Shown here piece after piece: positions 53,529 through 62,326 of a stretch of 64,000 bases of DNA. Source of the stretch: Longimicrobiales bacterium (GTDB lineage Bacteria > Gemmatimonadota > Gemmatimonadetes > Longimicrobiales > Gaopeijiaceae). The stretch covers positions 1 through 64,000 of the forward strand of contig JANQRP010000031.1 of assembly GCA_028284495.1 (NCBI GenBank). The letters are read 5' to 3'. The position numbers and the translations under genes are program-made. The first letter of the stretch is position 1; each line of letters opens with the position of its first letter. Under the pieces are notes generated by a model. That model was not told the origin of the DNA, did no database searches, and saw only the letters and a program-made list of their open reading frames with translations.

Positions 53529-54710
53529 GCCGCACTCGTCCTCCCGAGTGTCTGTGCTTTCGCCGTCGGGTGCGGCGCGGAGCCGGGCGACGCGCCGGCC
53601 GGGGTGACGGTCGGTGCGCTCCCCAACGGCGCGCCCCTCGTGCTCAACGCGGGTGACGGCGCATGGGCGGAAGCGGGGGCGGAGCCCTGGCGGCTCGTCG
53701 AGGACCTGCAGATCGGACGCCTGACGGGTGAGGGTCCCGACGTGTTCGGGTCGGCCCGCAACATCGTTCCGGATCCCGCCGGACGCATCTGGGTGATGGA
53801 CGGCCAAGCGCACGAGCTCCGCCAGTTCGATACCGACGGGACGCACATCCGGACGGTCGGCGGGGAGGGCGATGGTCCCGGCGAGTTCGGATTCAATCCC
53901 TGCATGGTGGAGGGCCCGAACGACGAGATCTGGGTGGAGGCCGGCGGCCGGTGGCAGTGGTTCGATACCGCCGGTACGCTCCTCGGCGCACACCCGGTGA
54001 CACGCTCGCTGGGCTGCGGAATCCAGGGACGACGCGGCGATCAGTTCTACGCGGTCACCCTGACAGGAAGGCCGGGCCAGGAGCAGGAGTCGTTCCTGCA
54101 GATCCTCGAGAGGACCCCCGACGGCGGCGTCATCATCCCGGACACGCTCCCGCTCTACATGCCGGAGTGGGAGGTACCCCGTGCAATCTGGACTCGGCCC
54201 GGCGGCGGCCAGATCCGCCTGTACGTCCCCTTCGCCCATCGTCCCACCCGCAGCTTCTCCCGCGACGGCGCAATCTTCTACGCGACGCCCGAGGCGTACC
54301 GTGTGGTCAAGACGAACTTCGAGCTGGACACGCTGCTGGCGTTCGAGCGGATGACCGGCGCCGCCGTGATCCCGTCGGCGGTACGTGACTCGGCGATCCG
54401 CGCCCTTCGACGCGACGACCTGGGGATGCCGGACGACTTCGACCGGGACGACGTGCCCACCACGCATCGCTGGGTCGAGCGGATCCATTCGTCCGACGAC
54501 GGGTCGATCTGGGTGCAGCGCCGCGATGCGACGGGCGAGCCGACCTTCGACGTGTTCAACGCGGGAGGCGTGTTCCAGGGCAGCGTCGATGCACCGCCAG
54601 GCTTCGAGAGCATGTCCGTGGCGCGTGTCACCGGGAATCACGTCTACGTGAATTACAGCGACGAGTTCGACGTCGACTACGTCCTGCGGTTCCGGATCGA
54701 GAGGCCGTGA
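53511..54710 (+). CDS. Six-bladed beta-propeller lipoprotein (array member 6)
   Basis: 399 residues. ATG 53511 is the second copy of a duplicated start. The signal ends FAVGC (C21). Blades: PDPAGRIWVMDGQAHELRQFD, the GGEGDGPGEF loop, EGPNDEIWVEAGGRWQWFD and DDGSIWVQRRDATGEP. The C-terminal strand is SDEFDVDYVLRFRI. Its stop overlaps the next gene's GTG by four bases (GTGA), so the two are translationally coupled. A seven-codon upstream frame may affect its expression. Confidence 0.85.
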   Translation: MNPRRFAALVLPSVCAFAVGCGAEPGDAPAGVTVGALPNGAPLVLNAGDGAWAEAGAEPWRLVEDLQIGRLTGEGPDVFGSARNIVPDPAGRIWVMDGQAHELRQFDTDGTHIRTVGGEGDGPGEFGFNPCMVEGPNDEIWVEAGGRWQWFDTAGTLLGAHPVTRSLGCGIQGRRGDQFYAVTLTGRPGQEQESFLQILERTPDGGVIIPDTLPLYMPEWEVPRAIWTRPGGGQIRLYVPFAHRPTRSFSRDGAIFYATPEAYRVVKTNFELDTLLAFERMTGAAVIPSAVRDSAIRALRRDDLGMPDDFDRDDVPTTHRWVERIHSSDDGSIWVQRRDATGEPTFDVFNAGGVFQGSVDAPPGFESMSVARVTGNHVYVNYSDEFDVDYVLRFRIERP

Positions 54711-55975
54711 GCCCGGGCGCCGTAGTGGTCGTCGGGACGCGCGCGGCGCATGGGTCACGCCCGGCACGGGTCCCGCGGGTTGGCGCGGTGAGCGCGGCAG
54801 CCATCGGCGGGGTGATGTCTGCCGCTCTCGCGGCGTGCGGCGGGGACACGCCCGCGGGGGGTGGGGCAGCCTCCGCGACCGTCGTCCGTGACTCCGCCGG
54901 AATCACCGTCGTCGAGTTCGATCCGGCCACGCTTCCGGTACGGTCGCTCGCGCCGGAGCCGACGTGGAGCTTCGAGTCGCTCGCCACCGACGCCGGCGAG
55001 CACGTGCTGTCGGGGGTGATTCCACTGCCGTTGGAGGAGGACCGCATCGCGATCGCCGAGAGGTCGACGCTGCGGGTCTGGGTGGGCACCCCCGAAGACG
55101 GCGACTGGACGTGGGGAGGTGGTCGCGGCGACGGGCCGTCGGAACTCCAGCGGATCACCGACTTCGAGATCGGACCGGATGGATCGATGTGGGTGCAGGA
55201 CGTTGCACGCCGCCGCCTCGTCCGGTTCGCCGGCGACGGCATCCTGATCGACGCGACGCCCTACGAAGATCGCGGGATGCAGGGACCCAACTGGTCGATC
55301 CGGTCGGGGACGCACTACTTCCTCGGAAGCGGCGGCGGGCCGGGCGACGGGGTCGGCGTGTTCAGGGTGTCGGCGCCACTGCTTCGCTGGTCCGGTGACG
55401 AAGATCCCGACACCCTGGCGCTGGTCCCGAGCGTCGAGTGGTACGTGTTCGACGGCGGGGTGGGGGGCACGCTGCTGGCGCCCTACGCGTACGGGGCGGG
55501 CGCCCCCGACGGCCACTGGGTCGGCGACAGCGCCCGGCCCGAGGTCCGGTTCTGGGTCGACGGCCCGTCGCCTCGCACCGTCGTGCGCTGGCCGTTCGTG
55601 GACGCGGACATGGAGCGACTCGGCGACAGCGTGAAGACGGCGACCATCGACGCCCTCCCGCCGGCCGAGCGGATCCCCGAGGCGGAGGCGATCCTGGCCG
55701 CGTTCCCGGTGTCGGAGTCGGTGCCGCAGTTCACGGATCTCGTCGCGCGGTTCGACGGTGGCGTCGCGATCGGACCGTGGTGGCCGCGCGCCCCCGCGCC
55801 CGCTCCCCGACCGCCAGGGGAGTGGACGCTCCTCGACGCGGGCGGACAGCCGGAGGCACGGATCTCGCTGCCACGCGGATTCCAACCCACCTGGTTCGGC
55901 GACGGATGGGTCCTCGGGGTCCGCACCGACGAACTGGGCCGCGAACGGGTGGAGCGGTGGGCGGTGGCGCGATGA
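54707..55975 (+). CDS. Six-bladed beta-propeller lipoprotein (array member 7)
   Basis: 422 residues. GTG 54707 overlaps the upstream stop. The N-terminus is unusually long and Arg-rich before the lipoprotein signal ending ALAAC (about residue 44); an in-frame start further in is possible. Blades: LPLEEDRIAIAERSTLRVW, the altered loop GGGRGDGPSEL and IGPDGSMWVQDVARRRLVRF. C-terminal strand TDELGRERVERWAV. It is more diverged than members 3-6. No ligand can be named. Confidence 0.82.
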   Translation: MSPGAVVVVGTRAAHGSRPARVPRVGAVSAAAIGGVMSAALAACGGDTPAGGGAASATVVRDSAGITVVEFDPATLPVRSLAPEPTWSFESLATDAGEHVLSGVIPLPLEEDRIAIAERSTLRVWVGTPEDGDWTWGGGRGDGPSELQRITDFEIGPDGSMWVQDVARRRLVRFAGDGILIDATPYEDRGMQGPNWSIRSGTHYFLGSGGGPGDGVGVFRVSAPLLRWSGDEDPDTLALVPSVEWYVFDGGVGGTLLAPYAYGAGAPDGHWVGDSARPEVRFWVDGPSPRTVVRWPFVDADMERLGDSVKTATIDALPPAERIPEAEAILAAFPVSESVPQFTDLVARFDGGVAIGPWWPRAPAPAPRPPGEWTLLDAGGQPEARISLPRGFQPTWFGDGWVLGVRTDELGRERVERWAVAR

Positions 55976-56168
55976 GGGGTCGGCCGCTCGGGCGCCTCGA
56001 TCGATACGCTCGGGGCCGCGCGCTGTCCGATCGACTCATGAAGTCGGCTCATCCGGCCATGTCGACGCCGTGCCCCCGCACGCACCCTTTGAGGCGAACG
56101 TGAGCGAACGGCGAGACGCGGGCGCCGATCCGCACGTTCGTTCGCGCGGAAGGAGGCAGCCGGGGTTC

Positions 56169-57425
56169 ATGAAGAGCGCATCGAGCGGAGCGGTCATTAC
56201 AGCGCTCGTCACCCTCGGCGCGGCGTGCGCGGACGACGAAGCCGGGTCGGTGCCCGCGGCCACAGTGAGCGTCGACACGATCGGAGACACCGTCGTCGTG
56301 ACGACCCGCGGGGCGGGGGAGTGGGCGGCCGGGCGCACGCTCGAGCCCAGCGTGTCCATCGGCACCCTCGAGGGTCCGCCCGAGACCGTGTTCGGGGACG
56401 TCGCGGCGATCGCCGCCGGACCCGACGGGAGCGTCTACGTCCTCGATCGTCAGGCTGCGGAGATCCGTGTGTTCGATCGGGACGGCACCTATCTCCGCGC
56501 CGTCGGACGTCGCGGCCAGGGACCGGGCGAGATCGCGAGACCGAGCGCGATTGCCGTGTCGGAGAACGGGCGCGTGGCGGCCCGCGACTTCTCGAATGGG
56601 CGACTCCAGGTCTGGTCGGCGGATGGATCCGAGACGTGGGAGTGGCCGGTCGTGTCGTCCAGCGGGGACTCCGGAGCCGGGCTGTGGATCGACCAGCGGG
56701 GGGTCGCCTGGGTGCACACTCCGGGCGCGCCGGACCCGGCCGTTCGCCCGACGCCTCGCGTGATCGTGCGGGTCGATTCCACGGGTGCCGTGATCGACAC
56801 GCTCCCGGACCCCGAGGCACGGGCGGCGGCCAACTTCGCGATCGACGGCAGGGCGCGGGTGCGGATTCCGTACACGTCGCGTGGAGAGTGGGCCGTTCAC
56901 CCGGACGGCTCGCTGATCGTCACGACGGTGGACGGCCGGGGCATCGACGTCGTGGAGCCCGGCGGTGGGGTATTCCGCATCCTGCGCGAGGTGGAGCCCG
57001 TGACGGTCGGGGAGCGCGAACGCACCGAGGTGCGGCAGCGAACCGAAGCGAACATGCGCAGGTTTTCCCCCGACTGGACGTGGAACGGACCGCCCGTGCC
57101 GGCCACGAAGGCACGCGTGATGTACGTGTCTGCCGCGCGGGACGGGCGCATCTGGGTGCGCGCCGCACAGCCCAGCCGGGAAGTTCCGGACCCCACGCAC
57201 GACCCGGACGACCCGGCGTCGTCCGAGACGGTGTGGGTCGAGCCGATCGTCTTCGAGGTCTACGAGCGTGACGGCACCTATCTGGGCGAGGTCGAAACGG
57301 ACATCGAGCTGGCGACCCGGCCTGCGCCCGAGTTCGTGGGGGACTTCGGGTGGGGCGTGGTGGCCGACGAGCTCGGGCTAGAGCGCGTCGTCCGTTTCGA
57401 TCTGACCGGCGCGCCGCCCGGCTGA
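56169..57425 (+). CDS. Six-bladed beta-propeller lipoprotein (array member 8)
   Basis: 418 residues. I chose ATG 56169, with AGGAGG 12 bases ahead, because it begins the lipoprotein signal (LVTLGAACAD, C at about residue 17). Blades: AGPDGSVYVLDRQAAEIRVFD, the GRRGQGPGEI loop, VSENGRVAARDFSNGRLQVW and SAARDGRIWVRAAQ. C-terminal strand ADELGLERVVRFDL. It resembles the 29.9-kb propeller (shared GTLEGPPE near the N-terminus) more than its array neighbours. The 193-base gap before it shows nothing else. Confidence 0.85.
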   Translation: MKSASSGAVITALVTLGAACADDEAGSVPAATVSVDTIGDTVVVTTRGAGEWAAGRTLEPSVSIGTLEGPPETVFGDVAAIAAGPDGSVYVLDRQAAEIRVFDRDGTYLRAVGRRGQGPGEIARPSAIAVSENGRVAARDFSNGRLQVWSADGSETWEWPVVSSSGDSGAGLWIDQRGVAWVHTPGAPDPAVRPTPRVIVRVDSTGAVIDTLPDPEARAAANFAIDGRARVRIPYTSRGEWAVHPDGSLIVTTVDGRGIDVVEPGGGVFRILREVEPVTVGERERTEVRQRTEANMRRFSPDWTWNGPPVPATKARVMYVSAARDGRIWVRAAQPSREVPDPTHDPDDPASSETVWVEPIVFEVYERDGTYLGEVETDIELATRPAPEFVGDFGWGVVADELGLERVVRFDLTGAPPG

Positions 57426-57539
57426 TCCGGTCGCGGCGTCGCGCGCGCCACCGGACGCGTCAGGCGACCGGCGGCCCCATATCGCGGCCGAGCCCGGGTC
57501 GGGCTTGCCTTCGCGAGCCGATCTCCGCACGCTCCGCCC

Positions 57540-58544
57540 ATGCAGCCCCGCTCGTACGCCTCCACTCCCGTGCCGCTCGTCGCGGCGGCCGCGGCCGCGG
57601 TCGCGCTCGCAGCCTGCGCCGAGCCCGCCCGGACGCCACCACCGGTCGCCTCCCAGACCGGCATCTCGTTCGTGGTGTTCGGCGACCAGCCCTACACCGA
57701 CCGGGACGTGGCGACCTTCCCCGGTCTGATCGCCGAGGTGAACGAGACGGACGTCCCCTTCGTGATCCACGTCGGCGACATCAAGGGCGGCGGCGCCGCA
57801 TGCACGGACTCCGTGGTGGTCGCGCGGCGGGAACTCTACCAGGGGTTTACGGCGCCGATGGTCTTCACCCCGGGCGACAACGAGTGGACCGACTGCCATC
57901 GCGCGGGGGGCCGCCCCCTCGAGCGACTCGACTTCCTTCGCGACGCGTTCTACGGCCCCGACGGGCTTCCCCTGCCGGACTCGGTCGTCTCGCAAGGCGG
58001 ATCCGGCGAGCCCTATCCGGAGTTCGTCGAGAACGTCCGATGGGTGCACGAGCGGGTGGTGTTCGCGACGGCCCACGTGGTCGGCTCGGACAACGCGCGC
58101 GCCGACTTCGAGGATCGATCCTCGGCCGACGACGAAGAGGTGGACCGGCGCGAGGAGGCCGTGGCGGCGTGGGTCGTCGGGACGTTCGAGGAGGCCGCCC
58201 GCATCGGCGCCGACGCGGTCGTGATCGCGGCGCACGCCGACGTGAGGTTCGATGTGGCGGCGCGGGGTGAGCAGGCGGCCGCCTTCCGGCACTTCCTCGG
58301 GCCGCTCGAAGCGGGGGCCCTCGCCTTCGACGGGCCGGTGCTGCTGCTGCAGGGCGACACCCACTCGTGTCTGTTCGATCGCCCTCGATTCTCGCCGGAT
58401 CGGGCGCCCCCCTCCAACTTCTGGCGGCTTCGCGTGCCGGGCGGCGGGAATCAGACCGGATGGGTGCTGGTCAACCTCGACCCGGGCTCGGACGTCCCCG
58501 TATCCGCCATCCCGCGCATGCTGCGGGGCACCTGCAGGCTCTGA
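57540..58544 (+). CDS. Calcineurin-like metallophosphoesterase lipoprotein
   Basis: 334 residues. The lipoprotein signal ends ALAAC (C26). Metal-site motifs occur in the order expected for calcineurin-type phosphoesterases: FVVFGDQPY (about 44-52), HVGDIKGGG, TPGDNEWTDC, AAHADVRF and LLQGDTHSC. Two metal ions in the periplasm would hydrolyse a phosphoester of unknown identity. The GDNEW motif is GDNE with D/W as in secreted members. It lies 114 bases after the propeller array and convergent with the next gene. Confidence 0.85.
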   Translation: MQPRSYASTPVPLVAAAAAAVALAACAEPARTPPPVASQTGISFVVFGDQPYTDRDVATFPGLIAEVNETDVPFVIHVGDIKGGGAACTDSVVVARRELYQGFTAPMVFTPGDNEWTDCHRAGGRPLERLDFLRDAFYGPDGLPLPDSVVSQGGSGEPYPEFVENVRWVHERVVFATAHVVGSDNARADFEDRSSADDEEVDRREEAVAAWVVGTFEEAARIGADAVVIAAHADVRFDVAARGEQAAAFRHFLGPLEAGALAFDGPVLLLQGDTHSCLFDRPRFSPDRAPPSNFWRLRVPGGGNQTGWVLVNLDPGSDVPVSAIPRMLRGTCRL

Positions 58545-58599
58545 AGCGGTAGCCGGCCGTCCGGCGCGCCCACACGCGTTCGGGCGGCGCCGTTCGCAC

Positions 58600-59349
58600 T
58601 CAGCCGGCGCTCGCCTGCCGCACCCACGTCACTGCGTCGTCGAGCTCCTCCTCGGCGAACGACTGCACCTCCGCGGACACGAATCGCCCGGCGATGGACG
58701 GTACGGCATGCAGCAGGCGATCGTCCGACACGAAGGCCACCCTTCGGACGCGGCGCTGGTGGTCCTTCACGAACCGGACGTGCGACATCAGGCCTCTCAG
58801 GTCGTCCCAGCCCGGGAAATGCTCGGCGTCGATGACGAGCCCGTTGAGGCGGTGGCCGTCGTCGAGCCAGGGATCGAGCACACCGGCCATGCGCTCGAAG
58901 TCGCCGGCCTCGAGCGGCCCGCGGGGCGCCAGGATCAGGATCCCCTCGTCTTCGATAAGCTCGAACTCGAGCGCCCCGCTCGACAGCGGCTCGCTCACCC
59001 ACGCCCGTGCCTTGTCCAGATCGTCGCGGTCGAACACCCGCACGTCGCCGGGCATGACGAACCCGAACGCCTTCACGCCGGTCTCGATCCAGTCCACGTC
59101 GGTCACCACGGCAGCGCGCTCGAACGACGTGAAGTGGCGCATGCCGACCTTGGCGTCCTCCCAGGCCGCACCCCGGGTGTAGCTGTCGAACCCGTCGGCC
59201 AGCACGTAGAGGAGCCGCACGCGACGGTGCGCCGCGAGCATCCGCTCCAGTTCGGGCACGAGGACGGCGGCGTAGTCGTCCGCCGTGACGGTGCCGGTGG
59301 CCCTCAGTCCGAGGACGTGGTCGGGAAGGTCCGGGATGATCTCAAGCAC
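58600..59349 (-). CDS. Protein with two SpoIIAA-like (STAS/CRAL-TRIO-like) domains
   Basis: 249 residues from GTG 59349, with GAGG just before it. Two SpoIIAA-like domains lie in tandem: about 1-120 (LGLRATGTVTADDYAAVLVPELE, FTSFERAAVVTDVDWIE) and 125-245 (ILAPRGPLEAGDFERMAGVLDP, VRRVAFVSDDRLLHAVPSIAG). Single-domain members of about 120 residues are common, so this is an internal duplication. They are cytoplasmic and of unknown function. It starts 12 bases after the PhoX-like gene and is probably co-transcribed with it. Confidence 0.8.
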   Translation of the reverse strand: MLEIIPDLPDHVLGLRATGTVTADDYAAVLVPELERMLAAHRRVRLLYVLADGFDSYTRGAAWEDAKVGMRHFTSFERAAVVTDVDWIETGVKAFGFVMPGDVRVFDRDDLDKARAWVSEPLSSGALEFELIEDEGILILAPRGPLEAGDFERMAGVLDPWLDDGHRLNGLVIDAEHFPGWDDLRGLMSHVRFVKDHQRRVRRVAFVSDDRLLHAVPSIAGRFVSAEVQSFAEEELDDAVTWVRQASAG

Positions 59350-59361
59350 GATACCTCGACG

Positions 59362-60744
59362 TCAGCCTTCCGTAGCCCGCTCCCAGGGACCGGTGATCGC
59401 GAACGTCCAGCCCTGGTTCTGCATGTTCACGAAAAGGGTCGTCCCGTCGGGGCTGAAGCACGCGCCGGCGAACTCGCCGCCCCCGGTCATGTTGTGCCCG
59501 AATCGGTAGATCTCACCCTGCGGCGTGACCCCGAACATGTAGTCGTCGCCGGAGCCGTCCTCGCACACGATGAGATCGCCCCACGGGGCCAGGCAGAGGT
59601 TGTCGGCGTTTTCCATGAGCCGCGCGTCGTTGGGCTCGACGAAGAGCTCGAGCGTGCCCGGCTGGCGGGACTCCTGGTCGGTGCCCTCGAACGGGCTTGG
59701 GCGATACCGGAAGATCTGTCCCTTCCGCTCCCGACCGCCGCTCGTGCACGCGAAGTAGATGCCGTCCTCCCCGGTCCACATCCCCTCGCCACGGGCGAAC
59801 CGTGCCGCGCCGGCGTCGTACCCGCGGAACCGGAGGTCGCCCTCGGGTGCCTCGGGGTCGTCGAGGTCGATCCAGGTGGCGGCCATCTCGCGCCCGGTCT
59901 CCACGAGCTGCTCGTCCCAGTTGCGTGTGTCGAGAGACGGCGAGCCCACGACCATGAGCGCCTGCAGGCGTCCCCCGGCCGCGAGATTGCCGGGCACGTC
60001 GGGAATGAAGCGGTAGATCAGGCCCTCGCCGTCGTCCTCCGTCTGGTAGACGACGCCCGACGCCTCGTCCACCGCGATCGCCTCATGGTTGAATCGACCC
60101 ATCGCCTTGAGCGCGACCGGCCGGGTGAGCGGCGCGTCCCAGACGGCAGGAACCTCGAAGTTGTATCCGTGGTCCTGCGCCGCGTCGCCCCCGGCGCGCT
60201 GCGTCGTCTCCTCACACGTGATCCAGCTCCCCCACGGCGTCGGCCCGCCGGCGCAGTTTCGGATGGTGCCGGTCAGGGACAGGCGGTGCCCGACGAGCTC
60301 CTGTGTCCGGGTGTCGAAGAGCAGGGTGGTCGTGCCGCCGACGGCGGGGTCGTCGCCGTCCGGCCCCATGTCGAAAATGCGCGACGCGTCGACCCCCGCG
60401 AGGAGCTCGTGGTCGTCACCCCACGGTCCGTTGTCGTCGCCGAACGAGCACTCGTGGTTCCGCACGAGCAGCGTCAGCCCGTTTTCCGCCGGAAAGGCTG
60501 CCATGCCGTCGTGCAGCGAAGGCACGAGGAAGCCGTCGTTCATGGTCTCGCCGTACCTCGAGAAGATGCGGTAGCTGAAGCCTTCCGGCAGCGCGAGGAT
60601 GCCCTCCGGGTCGTCGAGAAGCGGCCCGAAGGGGTCGCTGGGCTCCACGGCGAGCAGCCCTTTCGGATCGAACACGGACTTGAGCCCGGCGAGGCCGAGG
60701 GTGACGGCGGTCTTCGCGACGAATGCGCGGCGGGTGAGAACCAT
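59362..60744 (-). CDS. PhoX-like (DUF839) phosphatase, Tat-exported
   Basis: 460 residues. ATG 60744 follows GGAG. The N-terminus has a twin-arginine signal (TRRAFVAKTAVTLGLAG), so it should be exported folded. Conserved PhoX/DUF839 blocks: PEGFSYRIFSRYGE, NDGFLVPSLHDGMAAF, LLVRNHE, PWGSWITCEET, RFNHEAIAVDEASGVVYQTEDD, GEGMWTGEDGIYFACT, NLCLAPWGDLIVCEDG and GACFSPDGTTLFVNMQNQG. PhoX enzymes are calcium/iron alkaline phosphatases that release phosphate in the periplasm. Whether this member is active is not proven. It leads a two-gene operon. Confidence 0.9.
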   Translation of the reverse strand: MVLTRRAFVAKTAVTLGLAGLKSVFDPKGLLAVEPSDPFGPLLDDPEGILALPEGFSYRIFSRYGETMNDGFLVPSLHDGMAAFPAENGLTLLVRNHECSFGDDNGPWGDDHELLAGVDASRIFDMGPDGDDPAVGGTTTLLFDTRTQELVGHRLSLTGTIRNCAGGPTPWGSWITCEETTQRAGGDAAQDHGYNFEVPAVWDAPLTRPVALKAMGRFNHEAIAVDEASGVVYQTEDDGEGLIYRFIPDVPGNLAAGGRLQALMVVGSPSLDTRNWDEQLVETGREMAATWIDLDDPEAPEGDLRFRGYDAGAARFARGEGMWTGEDGIYFACTSGGRERKGQIFRYRPSPFEGTDQESRQPGTLELFVEPNDARLMENADNLCLAPWGDLIVCEDGSGDDYMFGVTPQGEIYRFGHNMTGGGEFAGACFSPDGTTLFVNMQNQGWTFAITGPWERATEG

Positions 60745-60878
60745 CGGAGTGACTCCGGCGGAGGTGCGACAGATCGTGTATCTGAAGATAACGCGGACCG
60801 AGTTGCAAGGATCCCGGCCGCGGCGTCACGTCCCCGTAACTTCTTCGAGGACCGACACCCCCGCGCTCACCGGTAGGG

Positions 60879-62045
60879 TCAGCCAGCCAGCGCTTCGCGC
60901 ACCAGCCGGCCGACCTGTGCACGATCGTCCGGGTCGCAGAGCTCGCCGAGGCCCAGCACGGGCATCCGTTTCGCCTGACCCGAGAAACTCCGGAAGGGCG
61001 AGGAGAACAGCCGCACGCGTTCGATCGGAAAGGCGAGATCGCGTTCCAGGAAGTGCATCGTGCCGAGGCACGACAGCGCATCGTTGTTGACCACCATCAG
61101 CATCCGCAGCCGGGCCACCATTTCGCGCATGGCCAGGAATGTCGGGTTGTTGGCGTAGACGAGGTCGCCGCCCAGTTCGGCGATCACCACCTCCGCGCCC
61201 AGATCACGCGCGTGGCGGAAGGGGCGCACGATCCGCTTCCGAAACGTGTCCGCATCGCAGTAGGTGGTGATCAGGCCGCCGTCGACCTGATCCAGCACGA
61301 TGTCGGCCCCGGCGCTGCGGTGGGCGGAGGAATCGACGGTGCCTCCCGTCCCGGTGACCTTGATGGCCGCCGTGCGGAGGCCGAGCCCGACCGCGGCGGC
61401 GACGACCTTCTGCGCGAGCACGGTCTTGCCCGCCTCGGCCGACGTGGCGGCCACGGCGATGATTGGGATGTCGAGTAGGCGCTCCGGTGGGGACAGGGCG
61501 AAGTCGTCGATGTTCACGCTCCTCCCGTCGGGCGTGCGGACCAGGCCGATACAGCGGAAACGCTCGGACGTCTCGACCTCGATCGACGGCGTCGGCCGCC
61601 CCTCCGCCCAGAGCATCCCGACCAGCCCGCTCTCTCCCGCGAGCCAGTGCGCAGGCAGGCCTTCGTGCACGGCCAGCCCGCCCGGAGGAAGGCCGCCGTT
61701 GAGATGGGTCGATGACTCGCGGGTTCCGAGCGGGGCGAGCACGCGCGTGGGCGACGAGACCGTGTGTTCGACGAGCGACTGGTCCCGCACGACGACCGGT
61801 TCCGGACCGGGACACAGCTCGCCGAGCACGAGATCCCCCGCCTGGCCCCGGCCGTCGCCGACGAGGAGGCCGGTCGGATCGAATCGGGGGCGGACGTTCG
61901 CGGCCGTCAGGAAGGGCCGGAAGCCGGCGAGTCCCCGGTCGTCAGCAGCCACGGCCGGCCGGGTCGAGGGCGAGCGGGAACACGACCCGTGAGGCACGGC
62001 GAGGACCCGGGCCGGTGCGCCGCACGGGAATGTCCACGTCGGCAT
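60879..62045 (-). CDS. P-loop NTPase-like protein, possibly DUF1611 family
   Basis: 388 residues from ATG 62045; the first 30 residues look unconserved and a GTG at 61952 is an alternative. The C-terminal half (from about 190) has a nucleotide-binding fold like dethiobiotin synthetase or MobB: VAATSAEAGKTVLAQKVVAAA with AGKT as the loop, VTGTGGTVDSSAHRSAGAD, AEVVIAELGGDLVYANNP and LMVVNNDALSCLG. The N-terminal half includes RPRFDPTGLLVGDG and APLGTRESSTHLNGGLPPGG. The cargo and reaction are unknown. It is divergent from the nitrilase gene. Confidence 0.6.
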   Translation of the reverse strand: MPTWTFPCGAPARVLAVPHGSCSRSPSTRPAVAADDRGLAGFRPFLTAANVRPRFDPTGLLVGDGRGQAGDLVLGELCPGPEPVVVRDQSLVEHTVSSPTRVLAPLGTRESSTHLNGGLPPGGLAVHEGLPAHWLAGESGLVGMLWAEGRPTPSIEVETSERFRCIGLVRTPDGRSVNIDDFALSPPERLLDIPIIAVAATSAEAGKTVLAQKVVAAAVGLGLRTAAIKVTGTGGTVDSSAHRSAGADIVLDQVDGGLITTYCDADTFRKRIVRPFRHARDLGAEVVIAELGGDLVYANNPTFLAMREMVARLRMLMVVNNDALSCLGTMHFLERDLAFPIERVRLFSSPFRSFSGQAKRMPVLGLGELCDPDDRAQVGRLVREALAG

Positions 62046-62326
62046 CCAGACGGCGCGTGGAGGAGTCGTGCGGGTTCATGGGTTCCTCGAGGTACACGTC
62101 GTCGTTCATCGCACCGCTGGGCCGAGGTGGAGATGCGGGTGAAGTTCGCGCGTCGCACCGCGCGGGAGAAGCCGGGCGCGGAGCGGTCGGACCACGCCAC
62201 ACCGACCGAGCCGTCGGCGACTCCGGCGGCCGCACGATGACGGATCCCCACCGACGCCGTAGGATCACTGGACGGACCGGCACCCCGCCGCGCTCGGCCC
62301 GCATCCCGCCCCTCCACACCCATCCC

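Noticed and set aside
55758..56168. N-terminal extension of array member 8 back to 55758
   Set aside because: It overlaps array member 7 in another frame and would bury the lipoprotein signal that starts at 56169.
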